Assembly: GCA_964393335.1 (NCBI GenBank)
Contig: CAYMTN010000204.1
Span: 1-9,811 of the forward strand
Direction of reading: 5' to 3'
Source of the DNA: CAYMTN01 sp964393335
Lineage (GTDB): Bacteria; Chloroflexota; Anaerolineae; Aggregatilineales; Aggregatilineaceae
DNA: 9,811 nt
Shown here: positions 1 to 5,676 of the stretch, piece after piece
Layout of the letters: every line of letters starts with the position of its first letter
Position numbering within the stretch: position 1 is the first letter of the stretch
The notes under the pieces: generated by a model
Told to the model about the DNA's origin: nothing
Database searches by the model: none
What the model saw: the letters and a program-made list of their open reading frames with translations, nothing else
Translations under genes and position numbers: made by a program

Positions 1-34
1 GTCGCCGGGGGTGCGGGCGGCGCAAGGTGCAAAC

Positions 35-1849
35 ATGAAATCATTTATGCGTAATATGTGCGTGTTGGGTGGGCTGGTGATGCTGGTGGCGCTGGGTGGT
101 GTCGCGCGGCTGACGCTGGCACAAACGCCTGACCCTGTGGCGTCATTGGAACCGGTGGCGGGCGTGGTGCAGTACCAGATGGCGCAAGCTGACCCCGGCG
201 ACCCGCAAAGCTGGCAGACAATCGCCGATCCGATCCTGGTGGGCGAAGGGGATCGCGTCCGTACCAGCGTCAACGGGTTCGCCTACCTGACGTTTTTTGA
301 GGGCATCCAGACGGAGATTCGCGGCAACACGCTGGCAGTTGTCAGCACGCTGATCCTGCCGACCGAGTCTGACCCGAATTTTATCATTTCGCTGGACGTG
401 CTGGCCGGGACGACGGTCAGCAACGTCGAGGTGGTGGTCGATGCGCAGGACCGGTTTGAGGTGTTTACGCCGAGCGCCAGCGCAGTGGTACGCGGTACGC
501 GGTGGTGGACGCTGGTCGCGACGACTGGCAGCACGTTTTTTGCCAGCGAGCGCGGCACCGTCGGCGTGATCCCGCACCCGCGCCTGCCCCTTCCGATCGT
601 GGCCCCGGCTCCGCCGCCGCCCGGCGGTGAAACAGGCGGCGAGCCTGCGCCAGCCTTCCAGGCGCTCGAAACCTACGATCTGACGCCGGGCATGGGGTTG
701 AGAACCAATTCGTCCGGCCAGGTAGAGGAACAGGTCGGTGGCCTGGTGTTCCCTGCCGGGCACGATATGACGTTCGCCCCGCTGGCCCCGGCGACGTGCG
801 GCGATGGCATCTGCCAGGAAGATGAAACCGGTGTCTGCCCGTTGGACTGCCAGGGACCGCCGCCGGGCTGCGGCGATGGGGTCTGCACGCCGGATCAAGG
901 CGAAGGGCTGCTGAGCTGCCCGTCAGACTGCGGCCCCTGGCCCGGTGAAAACTGCGGCGACGGTGTGTGCGATCCGGACGAAAGCGACCTGACCTGCCCC
1001 TCGGACTGCACCGCCGGGCAGTATTTCAGCCCGGTGCAGCCGGTCCTGTGCGGAAATGGCACGTGTGAAGCCACCGAAACCGGCCTGACGTGCCCGGTGG
1101 ATTGCCATCCTGGCGCGGCTGCCACCCCGGCGGAAGCGTGTACGGCGTCGGGGAACAACGTGTATCTGCGCCTGGGACCGGGGAATGATTACCTGGCGGC
1201 GGGCGTGATGTATGAGGGCAGCCCGGTCACGCTGGTCGGACGCAGCGCGGACGGCGCGTGGTACCTGCTGGACCGCGAAGGGATTCAGATTTGGGTTGAG
1301 GCCAAGCGCGTGACACTGTCCGGCGGGTGCGACAATCTGCCCGTTGTCGAAGCCCACCCGACGGAAGTCAGCCCGCCCGCCTCGCCGACGACTCCGCCCG
1401 ACACGACCGCCCCGAATCCGCCGCCTACCGGGCCGGGGACGTGGGGGCCGTGCGGAAGCTGTTCGACCTGCGGCCCGTATCCGAGCGCGGAATGTGTCAC
1501 CGCGCCGGACGGGACGTGCCGCTGGGACCCGGCGACATGCCGCCCGGTGCCCGCCCAGGGAACCGGCAGGCTGACCGTTCCGCAAAGCCTGTATACCTGC
1601 TCGTATGGGCAGCGGTTTTCGGTCGTGGCGACGTATTCCCCGGCGGGTAACGCCACGATTGACGGGTACGGCGCGCTATCGAGCGGGTACGATGTGAATG
1701 TCCTGGGGACGTTCCTGACGAGTCCCTTGCAGGTCCGCGTGGACGTGGAGTGTTTCGGCAATCCGGGCGCGACGAACACGATCACCGTCTCGATCACCGA
1801 TACCAATGCCGAGACGTATTCGACGCAGTTCGACGTCAAGCTGAACTGA
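35..1849 (+). CDS. Secreted multidomain protein: FecR-like domain, four CGDGxC cysteine repeats, SH3b domain, C-terminal cysteine-rich region
   Basis: A 604-residue exported protein of unknown function. I chose the ATG at 35 because it follows a weak AAGGTG ribosome site by five bases and opens directly into a signal peptide (MKSFMRN, then a hydrophobic stretch to about residue 29, likely cleaved near TLAQ). An upstream GTG at 11 would only lengthen the N-terminus. Residues about 40-178 are beta-rich and resemble a FecR-type domain (GEGDRVRTSVNGFAYL, SAVVRGTRW). A Pro/Gly linker follows. Four cysteine units starting with CGDGxC or CGNGxC and ending in CPxDC span residues 255-357. Residues 369-432 look like an SH3b module (NVYLRLGPGNDY) bracketed by two cysteines. 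A Pro/Thr linker leads to a cysteine cluster at 470-502 (WGPCGSCSTCG) and a C-terminal beta-type domain with two more cysteines. The mix implies an extracytoplasmic, disulfide-rich binding protein; the FecR part here probably has no sigma-factor role. No terminator separates it from the next gene. Confidence 0.85.
   Translation: MKSFMRNMCVLGGLVMLVALGGVARLTLAQTPDPVASLEPVAGVVQYQMAQADPGDPQSWQTIADPILVGEGDRVRTSVNGFAYLTFFEGIQTEIRGNTLAVVSTLILPTESDPNFIISLDVLAGTTVSNVEVVVDAQDRFEVFTPSASAVVRGTRWWTLVATTGSTFFASERGTVGVIPHPRLPLPIVAPAPPPPGGETGGEPAPAFQALETYDLTPGMGLRTNSSGQVEEQVGGLVFPAGHDMTFAPLAPATCGDGICQEDETGVCPLDCQGPPPGCGDGVCTPDQGEGLLSCPSDCGPWPGENCGDGVCDPDESDLTCPSDCTAGQYFSPVQPVLCGNGTCEATETGLTCPVDCHPGAAATPAEACTASGNNVYLRLGPGNDYLAAGVMYEGSPVTLVGRSADGAWYLLDREGIQIWVEAKRVTLSGGCDNLPVVEAHPTEVSPPASPTTPPDTTAPNPPPTGPGTWGPCGSCSTCGPYPSAECVTAPDGTCRWDPATCRPVPAQGTGRLTVPQSLYTCSYGQRFSVVATYSPAGNATIDGYGALSSGYDVNVLGTFLTSPLQVRVDVECFGNPGATNTITVSITDTNAETYSTQFDVKLN
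797..1105 (+). repeat. Four in-frame cysteine-rich CGDGxC...CPxDC repeats
   Basis: The four units begin at 797, 869, 953 and 1049 (residues 255, 279, 307 and 339). Each starts C-G-(D/N)-G-x-C, continues with an acidic stretch and ends C-P-x-D-C, giving four cysteines per unit. The spacing grows from 24 to 28 to 32 residues because the linkers lengthen. The repeats are diverged at the DNA level, so this is an old protein-level duplication rather than a recent tandem array. The acidic Asp/Glu positions between the cysteines could bind calcium, but that is inference. Confidence 0.85.
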
Positions 1850-1891
1850 CCGCGCTGGCCTGGTGCGAGTCCGGCAGGGAGGAGCCGACCC

Positions 1892-2362
1892 ATGCAGCAG
1901 AGCCGACCAAAACGCCCGTTTGGGGTGACGATCATCGCCGCGCTGCTGCTGGTGAACGGTCTGCTGGCGGTCGTGCGCGGCGGCCAGATCGCGGTGGACT
2001 TTTACCAAGAACACCGGGGCAGTATCGCGCCGGGCGAGGTTTCCGCGCTGGCCGAGGATTTTTCGCTGTTGGACTGGCTGACGCTGCCCGTGACCGCCGC
2101 CGGCATCGTCATGGCGTGGGGCATGTGGACGCTCCAGCCGGGCGCGTGGTTTGCCACGATGTTTTTGCAGGGGTTGTACCTGCTGGCGCAGTTGTACGAC
2201 TACGGCCAGGGAGATCGCCCGTATGGAAACCTGTTGATCACCGTGCTGACGGTGTTTTACCTCAACCAGCGCGACGTGCAGCTTGTCTTCCGGGTGCACG
2301 GGGCAGCGGAACGGCGCAGGCGGGAACCGCTGGGGCCGGACAGGATTCGGCATGATCAGTGA
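1892..2362 (+). CDS. Small four-helix integral membrane protein, DUF2127-like pattern
   Basis: A 156-residue membrane protein of unknown function. The start is well supported by a strong GGGAGGAG ribosome site seven bases upstream. A basic, proline-containing N-terminus (QQSRPKRPFGVTII) runs into a hydrophobic segment at about 11-29. Further hydrophobic stretches lie at about 60-80, 84-103 and 112-130, followed by a basic, hydrophilic tail. The RPFGVTIIAALLLVNGLL opening and the YLNQRDVQLVF pattern near the end resemble small DUF2127-type bacterial membrane proteins; this is a resemblance by eye, not a search result. It lies 42 bases after the secreted multidomain gene, and its last 11 bases overlap the next gene, so the three are probably co-transcribed. 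Confidence 0.8.
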   Translation: MQQSRPKRPFGVTIIAALLLVNGLLAVVRGGQIAVDFYQEHRGSIAPGEVSALAEDFSLLDWLTLPVTAAGIVMAWGMWTLQPGAWFATMFLQGLYLLAQLYDYGQGDRPYGNLLITVLTVFYLNQRDVQLVFRVHGAAERRRREPLGPDRIRHDQ

Positions 2363-4172
2363 TCTGGCGCTGCTGCGCACGTATGAGCCGGTGGTGCGTT
2401 ATACCTACGGCGAGTCATTTTTCCCGATGGATGTGGATCGTTACGTGGGGCACTGCGGGTTATGGGTCCAGCCGCCGCACATGCCCGCCGTCGAACTGGT
2501 GCCGCGCGGCGAGCTGTCGCTCGAGCGGCTGGCAGGCCCGCTGCCGCGCGAGCCGCAGGGCACGCACTTTCTGCACTTTGTCGAGCCGATGAGCACCGTC
2601 GCGCAGCAGTTATACCGCACGCAGATGCGCGACCGTCCCCGCTTCCAGACGCGCGGGCGGCTGGCGCGGGTCGGGCTGTTTTCGCGCGTGGTCGATGCGC
2701 TGTTTACGGTGGCGCTGCTGCTGCGCGGGACGGTGCCGGGCGGCACGGCGACCGCCGCCGAAAAAGTGTACCGTGAGATGCAGGCTGGCGACGAGCGGTA
2801 TACCTACTATGGCCGCGTACTGCGCCAGGATGGTTATATCGTCCTGCACTACCTCTATTTCTACTGCATCAACGATTGGCGCTCGTCCTTTTATGGCGTG
2901 AACAATCACGAAGCCGACTGGGAACAGGTGTTTGTGTACCTGGAAGACTACGCCGAGGGCATACCTGAACCGGTCTGGGTGGCGTATGCGTCGCACGATT
3001 TTCACGGCGATGATCTGCGCCGCCGTTGGGACGATCCCGAAGTGCAGAAGGTCGGCACGCATCCGGTGATCTACGCCGGGGCAGGCTCGCACGCCAGCTA
3101 TTTTTCGCCCGGCGAATACATGATCGCGGTCAGCCTGTGGCCGCTGCGCCCGGTCAGCCGCGTGCTGGAGACGATCCAGCAGTTCTGGCGGGAGCGGCTG
3201 CGGCAGGGCGATCCTGACGCCCCGCTGCCGGATATCGCCCGCTGGCTGCGCATGCCGTTTGTGGACTACGCGCGCGGCGACGGCGTGATCATCGGGCCGG
3301 GCAGCGACCGGGCCTGGTCACCCGTGCTGCTGGACCCGGTCCCCGGCTGGGTGGATGCGTACCGGGGGCTGTGGGGCTTTTTTGCCCAGGACCCGGTATC
3401 AGGCGAAAACGCGCCCGCCGGACCGAAGTACAACCGGGACGGCACGGTCCGCCGGTCGTGGCATAACCCGCTGGGGTGGGCCGGGCTGGAAAAGGTCAAG
3501 CCACCCTGCCGGATGGCGGATACCCTGCGCGACGAGATCGCGCGGCTGCGTGACATGCAGTCCGGCAGCCGCGCCACTGCCGCCCAACAGCACGACGATC
3601 TCGCGTGGCTGTATGCGCGCCACCGCGCGATGCAGGGCCGCCGTCACCTGGATGAGCCGCGCGCCGCGCTGTGGGTCGAGATCACCGAGCGCGAAGCGGC
3701 GCTCGATGCGCTGCGCGACTCGATGGCCGAACGCGAGGCGATCATCGCCGCCTGTGAAGACGAGCTGGCGCGTGTCGAGGCGGGCGGCGGGGGGCCGCTG
3801 CGGGACCATATCCGGCACGCGCAGCAGCCGCAGAGCGAGGCCGAAATCCGCCTGAGCAGCGTCGCCGAGAGTTGGGCGGCCTTTAGCGTCGGGCTGCTGC
3901 TGATCGGTTTTGTGGCGGTCTACCTCACGTCGGGCGCGTGGTTCACCGGGGCGGGTATGCTGCTGGCCGTATTCATGGTGTTTGAATCGATCTTCCGCCG
4001 CTACTTTCAGAATCTGGTCGTGCAGGCGACTCTGCTGCTCAGCGTGCTGGCGTCGTTGATCCTGGTTTACGCGTTTTTCTGGCAGATCGTGTTCCTGGGA
4101 GTGGTAGGCATCGGGTTGTTGATCATCGTGGACAACGTACGCGAGCTGCGCAGGCTGCGCCGGCGGCGCTAG
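2352..4172 (+). CDS. Vps62-like domain protein with coiled coil and four C-terminal membrane helices
   Basis: A 606-residue protein. The ATG at 2352 overlaps the stop of the preceding gene by 11 bases, the usual geometry for translational coupling; an in-frame start at 2283 would run deep into that gene and encodes unconvincing sequence. The soluble part carries three spaced motifs: NNHEADWEQV (184-193), SHDFHGDD (214-221) and HPVIYAGAGSHASYF (237-251). The order DWE, then S-x-H, then PVxY...HAS resembles the Vps62/DUF946 family. The conserved His and acidic residues (H186, D189, E191, H215, H247) could form a metal or active site, but no reaction is known to me. Residues about 388-480 are charged and heptad-like (coiled coil). 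From W508 to the end lie four hydrophobic segments, followed by a very basic tail (RELRRLRRRR), so the protein is anchored by its C-terminus. The product is best called a hypothetical membrane-anchored Vps62-like protein. Confidence 0.8.
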   Translation: MISDLALLRTYEPVVRYTYGESFFPMDVDRYVGHCGLWVQPPHMPAVELVPRGELSLERLAGPLPREPQGTHFLHFVEPMSTVAQQLYRTQMRDRPRFQTRGRLARVGLFSRVVDALFTVALLLRGTVPGGTATAAEKVYREMQAGDERYTYYGRVLRQDGYIVLHYLYFYCINDWRSSFYGVNNHEADWEQVFVYLEDYAEGIPEPVWVAYASHDFHGDDLRRRWDDPEVQKVGTHPVIYAGAGSHASYFSPGEYMIAVSLWPLRPVSRVLETIQQFWRERLRQGDPDAPLPDIARWLRMPFVDYARGDGVIIGPGSDRAWSPVLLDPVPGWVDAYRGLWGFFAQDPVSGENAPAGPKYNRDGTVRRSWHNPLGWAGLEKVKPPCRMADTLRDEIARLRDMQSGSRATAAQQHDDLAWLYARHRAMQGRRHLDEPRAALWVEITEREAALDALRDSMAEREAIIAACEDELARVEAGGGGPLRDHIRHAQQPQSEAEIRLSSVAESWAAFSVGLLLIGFVAVYLTSGAWFTGAGMLLAVFMVFESIFRRYFQNLVVQATLLLSVLASLILVYAFFWQIVFLGVVGIGLLIIVDNVRELRRLRRRR

Positions 4173-4195
4173 TGCCGCCGTCCACACTCCGCACG

Positions 4196-4230
4196 AAAAA
4201 GCCCCCGCCCGACAATTACCGGGCGAGGGC
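4196..4230 (-). terminator. Intrinsic terminator of the lipoprotein gene
   Basis: Read on the minus strand, an 11-bp stem (arms 4230-4220 and 4211-4201, GCCCTCGCCCG with CGGGCGGGGGC, one G-U pair) encloses an 8-base loop and is followed by five T residues (4200-4196). It lies 25 bases past the minus-strand stop codon. On the plus strand the same stem has a C-A mismatch and no T-tract, so it should not stop the converging 2352-4172 transcript efficiently. Confidence 0.88.
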
Positions 4231-4255
4231 CAGCAGTGAGATTAGGAGGACGCGT

Positions 4256-4867
4256 TTATCCGGCGGGGGCTGCCGGGGCCGTGTAGGTGATGCTGTCGAC
4301 GATCTTCAACGCGGTGGCTTCGTATTGGCTCAGCTCGCCCTTGTGCGCGACGACGGCCACGATCACGACCGTGCTGTCGTCGATTTTGTAGGCCAGCATG
4401 AACCCTTCCGAGCTGTCCGTGTCGCTCGAAATGTCGACGCGCGCGCCGTCGTGGCCGTTGACCTTGAGGTCTGAGGTATCGCCAATGGTAGCATTTTCCC
4501 CGCTACCCATCGCACTGGCCATCAGATCCGCCACGTCTTTCATCGAGGCGTCGGCTGCCAGCCCCAGCGCTTCAAGCGGTGCCGCCATGACAAGCACGCC
4601 AGCGGTCCCGGCGGGGATAGCCGTTATACTTGAGTCATCCATCGAGTCCAGAGCAGTCTGGCTGTTGGCGATCTCCAGGCCGCTGCTGCCGTCCTTGGCG
4701 GCCCAGCCGTCAGGGTATTTGACGGTCAGGCCGGATGTTGATTCAAAGGTCTGCGTCAGATCGACGCTTTTGGTGTCGCTTTTCTTGTCGTCACTACCGC
4801 ACGCCGCCATCGTCAACGGCACGATCACCAGCAGGGCGATGAGCAGTAAACTGAATTTCTTCGACAT
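4256..4867 (-). CDS. Predicted lipoprotein with PsbP-like pattern
   Basis: A 203-residue protein. I chose the start at 4867 because AAGGAG (4883-4878) sits ten bases upstream and the product then begins with a lipoprotein signal: MSKKFSLLLIALLVIV, then TMAAC with the lipidated cysteine at residue 23 (Met at the -3 position is slightly unusual). After a short acidic-lysine spacer (GSDDKKSD) the body reads as an extracytoplasmic alpha/beta domain: GLTVKYPDGW near its start, GHDGARVDISS in the middle, and VVIVAVVAHKGELSQYEATA followed by a final helix and IVDSITY at the end. That layout resembles the PsbP/DUF1795-type fold used by many small bacterial lipoproteins. No catalytic motif is visible, so the role is unknown. 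It is a single-gene unit with its own promoter and terminator, convergent with the gene to its left and divergent from nuoA. Confidence 0.88.
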   Translation of the reverse strand: MSKKFSLLLIALLVIVPLTMAACGSDDKKSDTKSVDLTQTFESTSGLTVKYPDGWAAKDGSSGLEIANSQTALDSMDDSSITAIPAGTAGVLVMAAPLEALGLAADASMKDVADLMASAMGSGENATIGDTSDLKVNGHDGARVDISSDTDSSEGFMLAYKIDDSTVVIVAVVAHKGELSQYEATALKIVDSITYTAPAAPAG

Positions 4868-4929
4868 CGAGCTGTTTCTCCTTAATGATTGGTGGATTTC
4901 CCACCGGAGGCAGGTACTCCACAAAAGAA

Positions 4930-4952
4930 GGATGCGGAGCACAGCCGCATCC
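4930..4952 (-). promoter_or_regulatory. Terminator-like hairpin in the lipoprotein 5' leader
   Basis: On the minus strand a perfect 8-bp stem (GGATGCGG at 4952-4945, CCGCATCC at 4937-4930) with a 7-base loop is followed by TTCTTTTGT. It would begin only a few bases after the predicted transcription start (about 4959) and lies about 60 bases before the start codon. It could be an attenuator or early terminator, or simply a 5' stabilising hairpin. A second small hairpin (4905-4901 with 4895-4891, 5 bp) lies between it and the ribosome site. Confidence 0.6.
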
Positions 4953-4965
4953 AACAATGTTACCC

Positions 4966-4993
4966 ATTATACTACCGAGTGGCGCGTGACCAA
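4966..4993 (-). promoter_or_regulatory. Promoter of the lipoprotein gene
   Basis: On the minus strand a perfect TATAAT -10 box (4971-4966) lies 16 bases after TTGGTC (4993-4988), a partial -35 match. The predicted start near 4959 gives a leader of about 90 bases. The -35 box sits inside the tandem direct repeats described separately. Confidence 0.7.
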
Positions 4994-5004
4994 AGCGTGA
5001 CCAA
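4984..5004. repeat. Tandem 10-bp direct repeat over the lipoprotein -35 region
   Basis: GCGTGACCAA occurs at 4984-4993 and again at 4995-5004, an exact 10-base match with an 11-base period, about one helical turn. One copy covers the -35 box of the minus-strand promoter and the other lies just upstream. This is the layout expected of an operator or activator site binding two protomers on one DNA face. No regulator is encoded nearby. Confidence 0.6.
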
Positions 5005-5086
5005 CGCGTTTCGGGCGCTCAATAGCCACAGGTTTTTGCAGCCGGACCACGTGCCGCCGGGTTCGTGCCGCCCGGAAGGACCGTTT

Positions 5087-5114
5087 TTGTATTCGCTGGC
5101 GCGTGTGCTAGAAT
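5087..5114 (+). promoter_or_regulatory. Candidate upstream promoter P1 for the nuo genes
   Basis: TTGTAT (5087-5092) and TAGAAT (5109-5114) are separated by 16 bases. The -10 is preceded by TGC, an extended -10 motif. It faces nuoA and would give a leader of about 120 bases. It is weaker in consensus than P2. Confidence 0.45.
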
Positions 5115-5137
5115 GGTGGTCGGTGACGCGCAAGAGT

Positions 5138-5160
5138 AATTGCCCATCTGCCGGGCGATT
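5138..5160. promoter_or_regulatory. Inverted repeat overlapping promoter P2 (candidate operator)
   Basis: AATTGCCC (5138-5145) and GGGCGATT (5153-5160) are inverted copies with a single mismatch, separated by seven bases. The element covers the -35 box and most of the spacer of P2, where a bound protein would block RNA polymerase. It could also be chance in GC-rich DNA. Confidence 0.4.
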
Positions 5161-5168
5161 GTTATACT
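5140..5168 (+). promoter_or_regulatory. Candidate main promoter P2 for the nuo genes
   Basis: TTGCCC (5140-5145) and TATACT (5163-5168) are separated by the ideal 17 bases, with TGT before the -10 as an extended -10. Transcription would start near 5175, leaving a leader of about 67 bases before nuoA with its GGAGG ribosome site at 5226-5230. Confidence 0.65.
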
Positions 5169-5241
5169 AGCCGCCTGTTGTTCCTATCAATGCGTGTTGT
5201 TGTGATGTTCCATCCAGAGTGCGCTGGAGGGCGAACGTATT

Positions 5242-5601
5242 ATGACGTTGAACGAATGGATTTTTGTGGGTCTATTTTTTGCATTAGGATGGACGCTCCC
5301 GGCCATCCCGATTGTGTTGGGGAAACTGCTGGCTCCGAAGCGTCCCAATCCGATCAAAAGTGAAACGTATGAATGCGGCGTGGAGATGGTCGGCTCGCCC
5401 TGGACGCAGTTTCGGGCGCAGTATTATATTTTTGCGCTGGTATTTGTGCTGTTCGATGTCGAACTGGTTTTTATGTTCCCCTGGGCGAAGGCATATAACC
5501 AGTTGGGGTTGTTCGCTCTGTTCGAGATGACGGTCTTCGTCTTTTTGCTGGTCGTGGCCCTGGTATACACCTGGCGCAAAGGGGCGCTGGAGTGGTTATA
5601 G
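5242..5601 (+). CDS. nuoA: NADH-quinone oxidoreductase subunit A
   Basis: A 119-residue membrane subunit of complex I. NuoA sits where the peripheral arm meets the membrane, next to NuoH, NuoJ and NuoK. The start is fixed by GGAGG at 5226-5230, eleven bases upstream. Family signatures are clear: the loop with Y43-E-C45-G-V-E after the first helix, then W-x-QFR-x-x-YYI, and the second helix with FVLFDVE (D72, E74) running into FPWA. Three hydrophobic segments are visible (about 6-30, 62-80 and 88-110), as expected for this subunit, and the length is normal. It is the first gene behind the two candidate promoters. The next gene is nuoH rather than the nuoB commonly found here, and a terminator-like hairpin lies in between. 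Confidence 0.96.
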   Translation: MTLNEWIFVGLFFALGWTLPAIPIVLGKLLAPKRPNPIKSETYECGVEMVGSPWTQFRAQYYIFALVFVLFDVELVFMFPWAKAYNQLGLFALFEMTVFVFLLVVALVYTWRKGALEWL

Positions 5602-5611
5602 GCATACCAAC

Positions 5612-5645
5612 AGTCGGTGAGCGTGTGGCGCTGCCGGCTTTTTTT
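5612..5645 (+). terminator. Terminator-like hairpin between nuoA and nuoH
   Basis: AGTCGG (5612-5617) pairs with CCGGCT (5634-5639, one G-U). After a small internal loop, AGCG (5620-5623) pairs with CGCT (5629-5632) around a 5-base loop. The T-run spans 5639-5645. This is a classic intrinsic-terminator shape, 10 bases past the nuoA stop and 31 bases before nuoH. It could reduce rather than abolish read-through, and no separate nuoH promoter is obvious in the short gap. Confidence 0.7.
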
Positions 5646-5676
5646 GTTGTATCTGAATCTTGCCGGAGACGCCTAG

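Noticed and set aside
1750..2355. Alternative plus-strand frame over the small membrane protein
   Set aside because: Arg/Gly/Ala-rich out-of-frame reading of the real genes; the 1892 gene has a strong ribosome site and proper membrane helices.
4398..5000. Plus-strand open frame across the lipoprotein gene
   Set aside because: It runs antisense to a gene with a clear lipoprotein signal, ribosome site, promoter and terminator, and has no supporting ribosome site of its own.
5051..5075. Short CGTGCCGCC direct repeats and a CCGGG/CCCGG hairpin
   Set aside because: Only 5 bp of pairing in GC-rich DNA and the nearest T-run is eight bases away, so it is not a convincing terminator or operator.
4889..5170. 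93-codon plus-strand frame in the lipoprotein/nuoA gap
   Set aside because: It spans both divergent promoter regions, has no ribosome site, and its product shows no family resemblance.
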